This document shows positions 1-8,790 of a stretch of DNA of 64,000 nucleotides, piece by piece. Under the pieces are notes generated by a model. That model had not been told where the DNA came from, did not search any database, and saw nothing but the letters and a program-made list of their open reading frames with translations. The position numbers were made by a program, and so were the translations under genes. Within the stretch, counting starts at the first letter, position 1, and every line of letters begins with the position of its first letter. Where the stretch lies: positions 62,001 to 126,000 of the forward strand of contig NZ_CAKKLV010000008.1 of assembly GCF_918698115.1 (NCBI RefSeq). Direction: 5' to 3'. The DNA is from Peribacillus sp. Bi96 (lineage in GTDB: Bacteria; Bacillota; Bacilli; Bacillales; DSM-1321).

Positions 1-92
1 AAGAATTTGAATGATTTATAAAAGAAGGACTTTATGAAGGGGGAATGCAGTGCAAGCAGATTTTCTCGATATGGAGATGAAGATAAAGGAGT

Positions 93-117
93 GGGCTCTC
101 CAAAAGAGAACCCACCA
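93..117. other. GC-rich hairpin next to small gene
   Basis: Inverted repeat GTGGGCTCTC / AGAACCCAC around a short CAAAAG loop. It lies just past the stop of the minus-strand gene that begins at 309, so it may end that transcript, but the T-run on either side is poor. The bases before it (1-92) have stops in all forward frames near the window edge and I see no gene there. Confidence 0.4.
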
Positions 118-120
118 TCG

Positions 121-309
121 TTAGTTGTTGACATTGGGATCGGTTTCATCATGAAAATCATGTGCTTCTTCAATATTTTGAAGGTCAGCAGCTGAATAAA
201 CATTTCCACCAGCCAGTCCTTCATTGATGTAACGGTCGATGTCTAAGAAAGCGGAGTTCTTGCCTTCATATTCGGTATCCTTCAAAAATGTCATTTTTTC
301 TTTATCCAC
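121..309 (-). CDS. Small acidic protein of unknown function
   Basis: 62-residue product, rich in Asp/Glu/Asn, with no membrane segment or cysteine. The start is a GTG seven bases after an AGGAGGG ribosome site, which makes this a credible gene rather than a chance frame. I do not recognise the family. It lies upstream of nothing in the same direction inside the window and precedes the spore-associated yhe block, so a small sporulation or stress protein is possible but is only inference from position. Confidence 0.65.
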   Translation of the reverse strand: MDKEKMTFLKDTEYEGKNSAFLDIDRYINEGLAGGNVYSAADLQNIEEAHDFHDETDPNVNN

Positions 310-397
310 AATAAATCCCTCCTAGCCTTTTCATTAGTTTAGGCAAAGGAGGTTTTTTTATTCTGTTTAGGGATTTCATGAATGTAAAAGGGTGGGT

Positions 398-601
398 TCA
401 TTCATATACATGGAAGACCATTAAGTCATGGATCATGCTTTTGAGTTTGGTTTCATCTGTTTCGGAAGGCTTGTTTACTGTCCACTCGATGGATCCATCT
501 TTATGATACAAAGCTTGGACTGCCTGCTTGTTGAAGTAAAAGGAAATTTTCCATCCTGGGAGATTCTTATGCAGTGGTGCCCATTGAAAATGAGTGATCA
601 T
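398..601 (-). CDS. yheE: YheE-like small protein (DUF5342 type)
   Basis: 67-residue protein beginning MITHFQWAP and ending in a LMVFHVYE tail, with the central YHKDGSIEW block that I associate with the YheE/DUF5342 family. I use the ATG at 601 rather than the upstream one at 616 because a GGAGG site lies eight bases before it; the longer start would sit inside that ribosome site. Function is unknown. It directly follows the four ATP-grasp spore genes on the same strand, as yheE follows yheD in B. subtilis. Confidence 0.75.
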   Translation of the reverse strand: MITHFQWAPLHKNLPGWKISFYFNKQAVQALYHKDGSIEWTVNKPSETDETKLKSMIHDLMVFHVYE

Positions 602-664
602 ATGTATTACCTCCATATATGCTGTCTCTCATTTAATTATAATGGAAAACGACAGCTGGAGGTG

Positions 665-1861
665 TTATTTTATTGTCAGGTTGGAAAAAGTTAATTCAAT
701 GAAAAGATTTTTTAAATGTAAAAGCCGGTTGGCTTCAATTTCCTCTTCATCGAATTGCATGGGCTTTGAGTTCACTTCGTATATGAAGAGTAAGCCTGAT
801 TCATCTTCGCCTATATCCATGGAAAACTCTCCAAGAAATCCGATTTTTTTTGAAAGAATCTCTCCGCATTTTTGAGCAATATTCGCCAAGTTTAAATCCA
901 AACTTCTTGATTGCAGGCTTTGATAGGGGAAAAGCTTACCCCCTCTCGGAGTGTGGGTAGTGATTTCCTGTGTTTGTGACATCCTTACAGCTTTGCCAGT
1001 CACTTTATAAAATCCCTTTTCATAATGGACGAGAATCCGGTAATCGTAACGATGACCAAGAAGTTTTTTTGGTATGATCGCCCGTTGAGCAAGGTAGCTT
1101 CTTTTTAATAAATCCCTTTTTTGAGTTTCCCAGAATGAAGTGAAATCCGGAAAGGATTCACCATGTTTTAAGCTATTGAACAAAAGTGTACCATCAGGAT
1201 TTTTGATGATGGTATAAATGCCCTTCCCTTGGCTTCCTTTGCAAGGTTTTAGGTATATATGCTTGTGGGTATCCAGGAAAGCATTGAGGCATTCGCCGTT
1301 TCGCAGCACTGTCGTGGGCGGAAGGTGATTGGAAAGGAATTCATCTTCTCTTAATGCTTCAAACATTACATATTTATCTAAAAAACAGGGGTTGAATAGA
1401 AACATTCGGTGCTCTTTGATGTGGTTGATGATTCGTTCGAATTCACCGGATGACTCATAGCGCCTCGATGGGATCCGGTTATAGATAATGTCAGGGAGCG
1501 GCATCTTGCACTCGATCCACTTGTTTGTTTCGGAGGAAAAGACATATCCTCTCAATGGCTCCGAATGAAGGGCATTTCCTGTGAATGCATAGGTCAAAAT
1601 TCCGTGTTTCAATAAATATAACGATAAATCCCGAAAAAGGGTCAAGTTTCCTCCTAAACCTGATTCCCTTTTGGGATTGAAAGAAGTCAATATTCCAACG
1701 ACGAGCATCCTGGCAACGGGAAATACCGTGATTGGAAATAGTGTTTGATTCAAATGGTCCTTTTTATAGCCGATTTCTTCTGCGGCAGCGCCGGCGAATA
1801 GTTCTACATTCTCTTGGGTGTGGTACCAAGATTCAGAGGGGATATCGTAAAAAATATTCAT
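665..1861 (-). CDS. YheC/YheD-family ATP-grasp protein (copy 1)
   Basis: 398-residue member of the YheC/YheD endospore-coat-associated family, which carries an ATP-grasp fold. The nucleotide-binding strand and glycine loop are at about residues 201-215 (HIYLKPCKGSQGKG) and the metal-binding EVNSKP motif at about 362-367. ATP-grasp enzymes join a carboxylate to an amine or thiol; the substrate of this family is not known to me. The ATG overlaps the stop of the upstream paralog (ATGA), so translation is coupled. It is the last of four tandem paralogs. Confidence 0.85.
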   Translation of the reverse strand: MNIFYDIPSESWYHTQENVELFAGAAAEEIGYKKDHLNQTLFPITVFPVARMLVVGILTSFNPKRESGLGGNLTLFRDLSLYLLKHGILTYAFTGNALHSEPLRGYVFSSETNKWIECKMPLPDIIYNRIPSRRYESSGEFERIINHIKEHRMFLFNPCFLDKYVMFEALREDEFLSNHLPPTTVLRNGECLNAFLDTHKHIYLKPCKGSQGKGIYTIIKNPDGTLLFNSLKHGESFPDFTSFWETQKRDLLKRSYLAQRAIIPKKLLGHRYDYRILVHYEKGFYKVTGKAVRMSQTQEITTHTPRGGKLFPYQSLQSRSLDLNLANIAQKCGEILSKKIGFLGEFSMDIGEDESGLLFIYEVNSKPMQFDEEEIEANRLLHLKNLFIELTFSNLTIK

Positions 1862-3225
1862 CGCTGCACACTGATGGCATTTGTAATCGTCTGTTCCGTA
1901 AGATAAATGGCGTAATCCAGGCTTAGCTTTCGTGTTAACAATTCAAAATCCTTGAGTTTTGGATGCGAGAATATGGAACGTCCCGGTTTCGAATTTGCTT
2001 CAAACATCCAAACCTGCCCCTTTTTATCCAATCCAAAATCAAATCCAATTTCTGCGATGATTCCGTCCATGTGCTTTTCAATACTGTCACTTAAAACAAG
2101 TGCGGCTTCCGAGAGCTTTCTCTCGACTTCTTTTGCTTCAGCGTCATCTCCGAAAAGTTCAGCAATCGTTTTGATGACCCCGCCGCTTTTAATATGGGTC
2201 GTGACGCTGCCGGTACCGGCTATTTTAGCGGCGATGGCGGTTACCTGCCATATTCCATTACTGTCCTTGTTCGTATGAACGCGGAAATCCACTGGGCGCT
2301 TTTCGGATCGTATTAACGGAATGCCCTGCTGCACGATAAGATTTTCAAGCGGTCGGTCATGAAAGATATGTTTAACGATGGATTCAAGTGTGGAAAACTT
2401 TTGCAATTTATTTTCCTTTGCTTCATTTGTATAGCGGCAATAATAAACATCATCATGCTTATCGTAAAGAATTTGGTGAATGCCTAGACCCAAGCTGCCA
2501 TGAATGGGCTTTATATAAACTTGGCGGTAGTGGGAAAGAAGGGTTTCTATCACAGATATGGATTGAAATGGATATGTTTCCGGTAAATAAGGCAGGGCCC
2601 GATCATCCGCACATAACCTTTCATTTACATCCCATTTATTGAAAAAACCTGGATTGTACCATGGAATGGTATATTCTTTTTGGAATTTTTGCTTCACTTC
2701 TTTAGGTCCGTCCCGGTTCTCCGTTAAACGATTGGGAAGACGGTCATAAATGACATTTGGAAAAGGGAATTCATCAATTTGCCAGTTATCGTTCTCAAAC
2801 ACATATCCCTTGATTGTCTCCTCATCCCAATTGATTACATTCTCTCCGAAAACAAAGGGGATACAGCCAGTTGTTTTGCTCAGGGAAAGGAGCTTTGAGA
2901 AAAAATCCGATCTTTCCCCTAGCGGTTTGTTGGACAGGCCGGTGAAGCCTGAAGAAAAAATTCCGACCAGCGGTCCGATATGGATGCTTTTGCCGTAAAT
3001 GAATAAATGAAGAGGAATATCGGTGTGATCGAATTTAAGCGATTCCGCGAGACTTTCCGATAGGACGATTGATTGATTGATGGCCGGGTTTTGTTTCACT
3101 GTGGCAGGACATGAATGTTGTCCGAAATAGATTAATTCAATCTCTGCCAAATCTCCAAGTTCTGAAGGGTAGAAGAGGACATTTCCAGGGCTAGCGGCAA
3201 TTTCTGCAGGATAAGTCTTTCTCAC
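1858..3225 (-). CDS. yheD: YheC/YheD-family ATP-grasp protein (copy 2)
   Basis: 455-residue paralog, long form with an extra N-terminal domain of about 100 residues before the ATP-grasp core. The lysine/glycine nucleotide loop reads VYIKPIHGSLGLG and the C-terminal metal motif is EANSKPGRS. It is associated with the spore coat in B. subtilis by family knowledge; the reaction is unknown. It sits three bases from the next paralog upstream and overlaps the one downstream, so all four are one operon. The length matches the YheD form; the assignment to yheD rather than a recent duplicate is tentative. Confidence 0.82.
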   Translation of the reverse strand: MRKTYPAEIAASPGNVLFYPSELGDLAEIELIYFGQHSCPATVKQNPAINQSIVLSESLAESLKFDHTDIPLHLFIYGKSIHIGPLVGIFSSGFTGLSNKPLGERSDFFSKLLSLSKTTGCIPFVFGENVINWDEETIKGYVFENDNWQIDEFPFPNVIYDRLPNRLTENRDGPKEVKQKFQKEYTIPWYNPGFFNKWDVNERLCADDRALPYLPETYPFQSISVIETLLSHYRQVYIKPIHGSLGLGIHQILYDKHDDVYYCRYTNEAKENKLQKFSTLESIVKHIFHDRPLENLIVQQGIPLIRSEKRPVDFRVHTNKDSNGIWQVTAIAAKIAGTGSVTTHIKSGGVIKTIAELFGDDAEAKEVERKLSEAALVLSDSIEKHMDGIIAEIGFDFGLDKKGQVWMFEANSKPGRSIFSHPKLKDFELLTRKLSLDYAIYLTEQTITNAISVQR

Positions 3226-3228
3226 TTT

Positions 3229-4299
3229 TTATTCACCTGCTTTCTGAAGATGTTCGGCTAAGTACTGGCTATATTGTAAAGGTGCGCGATGAATATCTTT
3301 CATGGTCTCCGGCTGTAGTATCTGAATGATTTTCCTGCCAGGTTTCGAGTTAATGTCCATTATCCATATTTGCCCTTTTTTATCGATGCCTAGATCAATT
3401 CCCAACTCGAATAGTCTTTTAGAGACAGCTTCGGTTTCTGCAGGCAGTGTACGAAGGATATGCTGGATCTTTTGTTCGACAGCAATCGTAATGGCTTCCG
3501 GATTATTTTTGTTGAAAATATCCAATGAAATGGCTTCCCCGCCAGTGGCCAAATTTGAAGTTATACTATCTTTTTGTCCCGTGCGAATGCCGCGGCCCCG
3601 TTCCATCCATTGATTTTTTTCGTTTTTTTGAAGTAAAATCCGCAAATCGAATGGTTCGTTTTTTTGATTGCGAAGTTCCAAATATGGCTGGCAAAGGTAA
3701 CGGTATCGATTTAATAAATGCTGAAGCCATTTGTTCAGCTGAGATGTAGAGGTGAATGGGCGGTCGTATTTGGTGCCTTTCTTCGTCATGGATACCAAAG
3801 TGCCTTCTTCGGTTTTTGTAAGTAGATAGATTCCTGTACCGCCCGCACCGAATTCAGGTTTGATAATGACTTTATCCAAGCGTTCCAAATGACCGATAAT
3901 ATCTTCAGATGTCGTTACTTGAAAGGTCTCTGGAAAAAATGCTTGTAGCAGGGGATGTTTTTTTAGGATTTGGTAAACTTCCCACTTTCCAGGAAGGCCG
4001 AGCCCCAAGAAATTAGAATGATCTTTTAACCAATCGATTTTATCCCGCGTTTCGGTTGTCTCGCGCGATAATCCATGGAAACAGCGGTCATATACAAAAT
4101 CGGGTAAATCAAAAGATGTAGGAATCCACGTTTCATTCTCAGCATCAAAACGCTCGCCACGCACTTTCTTTAATTCCATATCAATATTTTCCGGTGTGAA
4201 TTTACAAACTTTCATATTGAAGGATTTAGCCGTTTTGGCTATTTCGGTGAAGTAGTTATTTTCATGTGTATCCGACGTGACCATTAATCCAATTAACAC
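3229..4299 (-). CDS. yheC: YheC-like ATP-grasp protein (copy 3)
   Basis: 356-residue short form that starts directly with the GLMVTSDTHE segment and lacks the extra N-terminal domain of its neighbours. The ATP-grasp loop reads VIIKPEFGAGGTG and the metal motif MDINSKPGRK. By length and architecture it is closest to YheC. It is the second gene of the four-gene minus-strand run, 15 bases after the first. Function is inferred only as a spore-associated ATP-grasp ligase of unknown substrate. Confidence 0.8.
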   Translation of the reverse strand: MLIGLMVTSDTHENNYFTEIAKTAKSFNMKVCKFTPENIDMELKKVRGERFDAENETWIPTSFDLPDFVYDRCFHGLSRETTETRDKIDWLKDHSNFLGLGLPGKWEVYQILKKHPLLQAFFPETFQVTTSEDIIGHLERLDKVIIKPEFGAGGTGIYLLTKTEEGTLVSMTKKGTKYDRPFTSTSQLNKWLQHLLNRYRYLCQPYLELRNQKNEPFDLRILLQKNEKNQWMERGRGIRTGQKDSITSNLATGGEAISLDIFNKNNPEAITIAVEQKIQHILRTLPAETEAVSKRLFELGIDLGIDKKGQIWIMDINSKPGRKIIQILQPETMKDIHRAPLQYSQYLAEHLQKAGE

Positions 4300-4314
4300 G
4301 TGCTAGCAACTCCT

Positions 4315-5676
4315 TTATGGATGGTTTTCGCGGTTAAGGGTAAGCATGAAGTCTATGATGGATTTTACTGATGGACGAAAAGTTTCATAGTTGCCTTGAA
4401 ATTTTTTCGATGGTTTCGAATTCACTTCGATGATCCATGGGTGGGTGTCGGAATCTAGAGCTAAATCAATCCCTAACTCCCCGAATAGATCGTCATGGTT
4501 TTCAACCAAAGCCTGGGCAGTGTTTTTAGCCAACTTTATCAGCTTTTGATACATACGGATAGCTTCCTGATGGTCAAAAACTTCCTTTAGAAAATCCGAG
4601 CCGTTTTTCATTAAACCCCCTTGTGCTAGATTGGAAACGATGGTACCAGGATCTCCAATCCGGGCAACCATCGATGAAACTTTCCATTGAAATTCATCAT
4701 TCTGATGGAGGAGTATGCGGAAATCAACCTTTCTTTGATCTGTTTCGAATAGGGAAATCCCTTTTTGAAGGATGTAGGCTTGTTTTCTGGAAAAAATTTT
4801 TAAGGTTGTAAACAACTTTTCATCCGTGTCTGCAAAATGCACATCCTCTATATTTCCAGAGTGTTCGATTTTCCATTTTCCAGAAACTTGCGTTAATCTG
4901 TATATATTCCTGCCTTGACTGCCTGACGCCGGTTTGAAATAGATGACCGAATGCTTTTCTATAAATGTCAAGAAGGGTTCCTTCTCGTTAAAAAGAATCG
5001 TATCAGGCAAATTGGGGAGCAACGCATTTTCTAATAGCAGCAGTTCATGTACATCATATTTGGAAAGGAACCTTCCGTTGAACATTGGTATCGACCGTGC
5101 CTCGAGTTCAGTTTTAAACAGCTCGAATGAATGTGATACTTCAAGTTTGCGTGAATGTATCCGATTATAAAGTACATCTGGAATGGGAAGTGTTAGCGGT
5201 TGCCAACCATTTTGCTCTGACAAATATCCCTCTACTACTCCTTCTTCAAGAGGCTGTAATTTAACTAAATAGAAGGGGATCCCCTGTTGAATACAGTACG
5301 AATTCATTTCCTGATAAAATTTCTCCATCTCGCCTAATGTCCCGTCTTGCAAGGCGGGCTGGTTCATAAGTGTCGCCAAGAAAGGACCAATTGTAATTGA
5401 CCTTCTTTCCGCATGAAATGAGACGGAGATTGGATCCGAAAAAGCAGGCAGGGACAACATTTGATTCATATCATAAGAAAGTTTCAGTGTCGGCTGGGAT
5501 GAAGGGAATGGTTGGACAAGAACAGGAACGGAACGGCATCCAGCCTGGATCGTAACGGGTTCTCCAAATTGAAGGCCCCATTCCTCAAATAGTTTTTCTT
5601 CGATAAACAGTAGCGCCTTCTTTCTAGTCACCGCAGGATTTACCGTTATGAAAACTTTCTGATGGTTAAGGTTCAT
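4315..5676 (-). CDS. YheC/YheD-family ATP-grasp protein (copy 4)
   Basis: 453-residue long-form paralog and the first gene of the operon. The N-terminal domain (about 1-110) precedes the ATP-grasp core with loop VIYFKPASGSQGRN and the terminal metal motif EVNSKPSKK. It has the same architecture as the gene at 1858-3225 but is clearly diverged in sequence. The ATG is preceded by a modest GGGG site. Any promoter lies in the gene-poor stretch upstream to 6350; late sporulation control is likely from the family but I did not identify a sigma-factor site. Confidence 0.82.
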   Translation of the reverse strand: MNLNHQKVFITVNPAVTRKKALLFIEEKLFEEWGLQFGEPVTIQAGCRSVPVLVQPFPSSQPTLKLSYDMNQMLSLPAFSDPISVSFHAERRSITIGPFLATLMNQPALQDGTLGEMEKFYQEMNSYCIQQGIPFYLVKLQPLEEGVVEGYLSEQNGWQPLTLPIPDVLYNRIHSRKLEVSHSFELFKTELEARSIPMFNGRFLSKYDVHELLLLENALLPNLPDTILFNEKEPFLTFIEKHSVIYFKPASGSQGRNIYRLTQVSGKWKIEHSGNIEDVHFADTDEKLFTTLKIFSRKQAYILQKGISLFETDQRKVDFRILLHQNDEFQWKVSSMVARIGDPGTIVSNLAQGGLMKNGSDFLKEVFDHQEAIRMYQKLIKLAKNTAQALVENHDDLFGELGIDLALDSDTHPWIIEVNSKPSKKFQGNYETFRPSVKSIIDFMLTLNRENHP

Positions 5677-6065
5677 ATTAATTCCCCGTTTGCACTAAGT
5701 TTGAAGTCCTTTAATAATAAAATGATGGGCAAAAGTGGATATCACATTCTATGTTTTTTTAATTAGAAGGTGTCATTAAGCCCTTTATTTCAAGCGATAA
5801 AATGAAAAAGTTCATGGATGAGTTTTGAATAAAGATCCCGTTTATGGATGTTAGCTTAATGGGAGGCTTCATATATTGCCTTGCAGATGCTGATTTGAGC
5901 TAGCAATCCATCTATATTTTTGGGAAGCAGTGCCGTTAACACCAGGGCTGATGAGCAAGTAACAGAATAAGGTAGCATAATCGGTTAGGCAAGTTGGTCG
6001 TTGATCATTTAATCACGCAAAGAGGTCATTCAACATAAAGTCGTAAATGATGCTCTATACAGAAT
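5677..6065. other. Gene-poor stretch upstream of yhe operon
   Basis: No open frame with a ribosome site is visible on either strand. The stretch should hold the divergent promoters for the minus-strand YheC/D operon, but I could not place a convincing -35/-10 pair. Stops are frequent and composition resembles the host, not the integrated element. Confidence 0.4.
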
Positions 6066-6272
6066 ATGAAAATTTTCGTTCAGGCAGAAGTAAAGAAAGC
6101 GTTGTCCATGGAAAAAAGTACAGCTCAAGTGCTTGAGTAATTAGGATTGAAGCATTCTTCTACAAGCAAAACGGAGATTACAAGGAGTCGTTCTTTAAAC
6201 GAATTGTCGAAAATTCCATACCTAGGGGCGTTGCTTGGTGGGAATATCGGATTATTTCAACTGTTTTATTAG
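6066..6272 (+). pseudogene. Decayed small ORF with in-frame stop
   Basis: A frame from the ATG at 6066 to the TAG at 6270 would give about 68 residues if the TAA at 6138 were a sense codon. The readable parts (VQAEVKKALSMEKST, then a glycine-rich LGALLGGNIGLFQ) look protein-like. No family recognised and no strong ribosome site, so this is a tentative relic only. Confidence 0.25.
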
Positions 6273-6350
6273 GATGACGTGTAATTCGCAATCGGATTTG
6301 TTATAGTGGAAAAGGTGTAGGAATACAATGATTACCGGGAGGGGAAATAA

Positions 6351-6707
6351 ATGAGTAACGTATATGATGCAGCGTATGAAATGGAAAAGGCGATTCGGGC
6401 AAGTAATGAATATGCTGACTTGAATCGTTTATATGATCTTGTCAATTCTGATGAAGCAACAAAAGGAATGTTTGAAAACTTCCGTAATCTGCAGATGGCA
6501 TTGCAGCAAAAGCAAATGATGGGACAGGAGATTGCACCTGAAGAGGTTGAGCAAGCACAAAAGACGGTACAGCTTGTCCAACAAAACCCAACCATTTCAC
6601 AATTGATGGAAGCTGAACAACGGATGAGTATGGTCATCGCAGATCTTAATAAAATTATCATGAAGCCGCTTGAAGATTTATACGGCTTGCCTGAGCAACA
6701 GCAATAA
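6351..6707 (+). CDS. yheA: YheA, YlbF/YmcA-family helical protein
   Basis: 118-residue, almost wholly helical protein of the YlbF/YmcA (UPF0342) family. The MALQQKQMMGQEI and QQNPTISQLMEAEQRM segments are typical of this group. YlbF and YmcA act with YaaT in RNA processing and development in B. subtilis; YheA itself has no assigned role. A GGGAGGGG site lies before the ATG, and a hairpin terminator follows within 10 bases, so it is a single-gene unit. Confidence 0.88.
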   Translation: MSNVYDAAYEMEKAIRASNEYADLNRLYDLVNSDEATKGMFENFRNLQMALQQKQMMGQEIAPEEVEQAQKTVQLVQQNPTISQLMEAEQRMSMVIADLNKIIMKPLEDLYGLPEQQQ

Positions 6708-6716
6708 GCTGTTGAA

Positions 6717-6750
6717 GACTCCCTGCCTCTATATGGTTGGGAGTTTTTTT
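6717..6750 (+). terminator. Intrinsic terminator after yheA
   Basis: Stem GACTCCC / GGGAGTT followed by a run of seven Ts. Confidence 0.75.
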
Positions 6751-6856
6751 CTGTCCGAAAAGCATCGTATGCAAGGGTCGTGAACTACTATTTGTTCTAC
6801 TCTCTAAATTTTAGTCATAAATTTTAAAGAGGATATTACAGATGGGGGAGATCAGC

Positions 6857-7723
6857 ATGGTATATCGTCTACTTGCGGTCAATATCGACGGGACATTGCT
6901 CCAGTCGAATGGCCGATTAAATAAATCGACTAAAGAAGCAATCGATTATGTGCACCAAAAAGGTGTCCATGTTGCACTTGTGACGTCAAGGAACTATCAC
7001 TCCGCAAAAAAAGTGGCCAAAGCCTTAAAAATAAATCCAATGATCGTCGCCCAGCAAGGAGCATTTGTCGGAGCTTCCATTGAAAAACCCATAATGGTAA
7101 AAAGAATATCAGAAGAACTGACTGCGGAGCTCGTGCAAATGCTAGAAAAGACAACGTGCCAAATTTTGCTCATTCATGAAAAATACTCGCTTGGCAATCG
7201 AGTGAACCTTCCGGAGAATTTACTTGGCAAAACGGTGATGTATTTGAATGATCAAAATATTTATGCTCAAAATTATGTGGATGATATCAGTGAAGAGCTT
7301 ATTGACCAACCGATGGCACCGACGAAAATAGATATAATATTTTCAGAACAAAGTGACCAAAATGATATGTCGAAGTTAATAAAGGAAATGTTCCCGGAGG
7401 TAGACGCGATCTTACATCCAGGCCATAAGATGACAGTTGTTCCAAAGGGAGTTTCAAAATGGAGTGGTGTATTGTATTTAGCCGACCACTTAGAGGTGAA
7501 AAGAACGGAGATCGTCTCGATTGGAGATGGATTGGATGATATGGAAATGATAGCTGGTTCTGGTCTCGGTGTGGCCATGGGGAACGCGGATGAAGAAGTA
7601 AGGCGAGTGGCAAAATGGGTGACGCGCTCCAATGATCAAGATGGTGTTGCTTACATGCTGAGGGAATTTTTCCGGAAACAGCATCCTATCGATTTTTTGC
7701 AGAAGATGAATATGCTTAAGTGA
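6857..7723 (+). CDS. yhaX: Cof-type HAD hydrolase, atypical motif I
   Basis: 288-residue Cof-subfamily HAD protein; GGGGGAG nine bases before the ATG at 6857 favours this start over 6842. Motif IV is clear (GDGLDDMEMI), with the usual cap domain between. Motif I reads VNIDGTLL, so the position of the nucleophilic aspartate (first D of DxD) is Asn, while the general acid Asp is kept. That change normally abolishes phosphatase activity, so a binding role or altered chemistry is possible. B. subtilis has a YhaX homolog in the same neighbourhood, which supports the symbol. Confidence 0.75.
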   Translation: MVYRLLAVNIDGTLLQSNGRLNKSTKEAIDYVHQKGVHVALVTSRNYHSAKKVAKALKINPMIVAQQGAFVGASIEKPIMVKRISEELTAELVQMLEKTTCQILLIHEKYSLGNRVNLPENLLGKTVMYLNDQNIYAQNYVDDISEELIDQPMAPTKIDIIFSEQSDQNDMSKLIKEMFPEVDAILHPGHKMTVVPKGVSKWSGVLYLADHLEVKRTEIVSIGDGLDDMEMIAGSGLGVAMGNADEEVRRVAKWVTRSNDQDGVAYMLREFFRKQHPIDFLQKMNMLK

Positions 7724-7728
7724 ATGAT

Positions 7729-7759
7729 GAGACTCCTTCATATAGAAGGAGTCTCTTTT
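7729..7759 (+). terminator. Intrinsic terminator after HAD gene
   Basis: Perfect stem GAGACTCCTTC / GAAGGAGTCTC with an ATATA loop and four Ts. Confidence 0.85.
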
Positions 7760-7860
7760 GCATAATTCCGATTCCCTTGGACTAGTAATTTTCCATAAAT
7801 AATTCTAACCACCTTTCCATAAACTAAAGAAAATTTAGTAAAGGAAAGGAAGAATTCCAA

Positions 7861-8115
7861 ATGGGTGTAATCAATGCAAAAGAGGTACAAGTCGGTGACG
7901 AGGTGTTTGTGATTTATAACAACCCACATGTTCCAACCGTTTCGAATATAAGGGCCGCGGAGATTGTCCCACATCCCAAAAATCCCAATGCAGTCGCGTT
8001 GTTCCTGAACGATACATTCCATACGATTGAAGATGATGATGCTTTGTTCACTTCCGAAGCCGCTGCCGAAAAAGCGTATAGCGACTACATGGATAACCAT
8101 GACCAGATGACTTGA
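7861..8115 (+). CDS. SplA-domain-like small protein
   Basis: 84-residue protein whose VGDEVFVIYNNPH opening, ALFLNDTFH centre and DALFTSEAAAEKAY end resemble the SplA domain. SplA in B. subtilis is a negative regulator of the spore photoproduct lyase operon, thought to act on RNA. No splB (radical SAM lyase) follows here, so this is more likely the stand-alone paralog called YhzC in B. subtilis. AAAGGAAAGGAAG precedes the ATG. Confidence 0.65.
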   Translation: MGVINAKEVQVGDEVFVIYNNPHVPTVSNIRAAEIVPHPKNPNAVALFLNDTFHTIEDDDALFTSEAAAEKAYSDYMDNHDQMT

Positions 8116-8146
8116 AGGTTCGTTTTCTTGGAGAAGGAACAAAAGA

Positions 8147-8173
8147 AAGCCCTCGCTTTAGAAGCGGGGGCTC
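8147..8173 (+). terminator. Hairpin after SplA-like gene
   Basis: GC-rich stem AGCCCTCGCTT / AAGCGGGGGCT; the T-run is missing, so termination strength is uncertain. Confidence 0.5.
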
Positions 8174-8232
8174 CTGTTAGTTTATGGGGCGGAGCACATA
8201 GGGAATGCTCAAAACTCATGGGTAAAGCACAA

Positions 8233-8526
8233 ATTCACGAGTATTTGCTCCGAATTCACGAGTAAAAGCATGGAACTCACGAGTAAACGCTCCAAACTCA
8301 CGAGTAAAAGCATGAAACTCACGAGTAAACGCTCCAAATTCACGAGTAAAAGCATGAAACTCACGAGTAAACGCTCCAAATTCACGAGTAAAAGCATGAA
8401 ATTCACGAGTAAACGCTCCAAATTCACGAGTAAAAGCATGAAACTCACGAGTAATCGCTCCGAATTCACGAGTAAAAGCATGAAACTCACGAATAAACGC
8501 TCCAAATACACGTGAAAAAGCATGAA
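8233..8526. repeat. 21-bp tandem repeat array, 14 units
   Basis: Fourteen 21-bp units with the shared core TCACGAGTAAA. Two unit types mostly alternate (one ending GCTCCAA, one ending GCATGAA), making a 42-bp higher-order period. One degenerate unit lies on each side. Because 21 is divisible by three, both strands give open frames with repeating Ser/Lys/Thr or Leu/Val peptides; these have no ribosome site and I do not call them genes. Confidence 0.95.
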
Positions 8527-8580
8527 ACTTTTGTGTGAACGCACAATCTCACATGGCTAGTGCCTGGAGGGAATAAAACA

Positions 8581-8670
8581 GTGTATTTGACTGGTGAATT
8601 TGAGGATGGTCAAGTTAGAACTTTCCCCGGTAAAAGCAAGGTGCCATCCATTCGAATAAGTTGCCTCTAA
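8581..8670 (+). CDS. Possible 29-residue peptide
   Basis: GTG start ten bases after a TGGAGGG site, running to TAA without interruption (YLTGEFEDGQVRTFPGKSK then a short tail). Length and isolation make this weak; no family recognised. It lies directly after the repeat array. Confidence 0.25.
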   Translation: MYLTGEFEDGQVRTFPGKSKVPSIRISCL

Positions 8671-8738
8671 ATGTGAAAAGCACTTCTATGAGGAATTCAC
8701 ATCAGTAACTTCTCCTTTTAAATCCGGTCCTTATTAAT

Positions 8739-8778
8739 AAAAAACTGCCACTCATTTAGGATGCAAAATGAGCGGCAG
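8739..8778 (-). terminator. Intrinsic terminator of DinB-like gene
   Basis: Read on the minus strand, stem CTGCCGCTCATTT / AAATGAGTGGCAG followed by six Ts. Confidence 0.88.
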
Positions 8779-8790
8779 CTTGTGGCTTTA

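Noticed and set aside
8233..8526. CRISPR array
   Set aside because: Units are contiguous with no unique spacers, no leader and no cas genes nearby; the same holds for the 76-bp repeats at 51154.
8209..8544. Open frames on both strands in the 21-bp repeats
   Set aside because: They exist because the 21-bp unit is divisible by three; no ribosome site and pure repeat translation.
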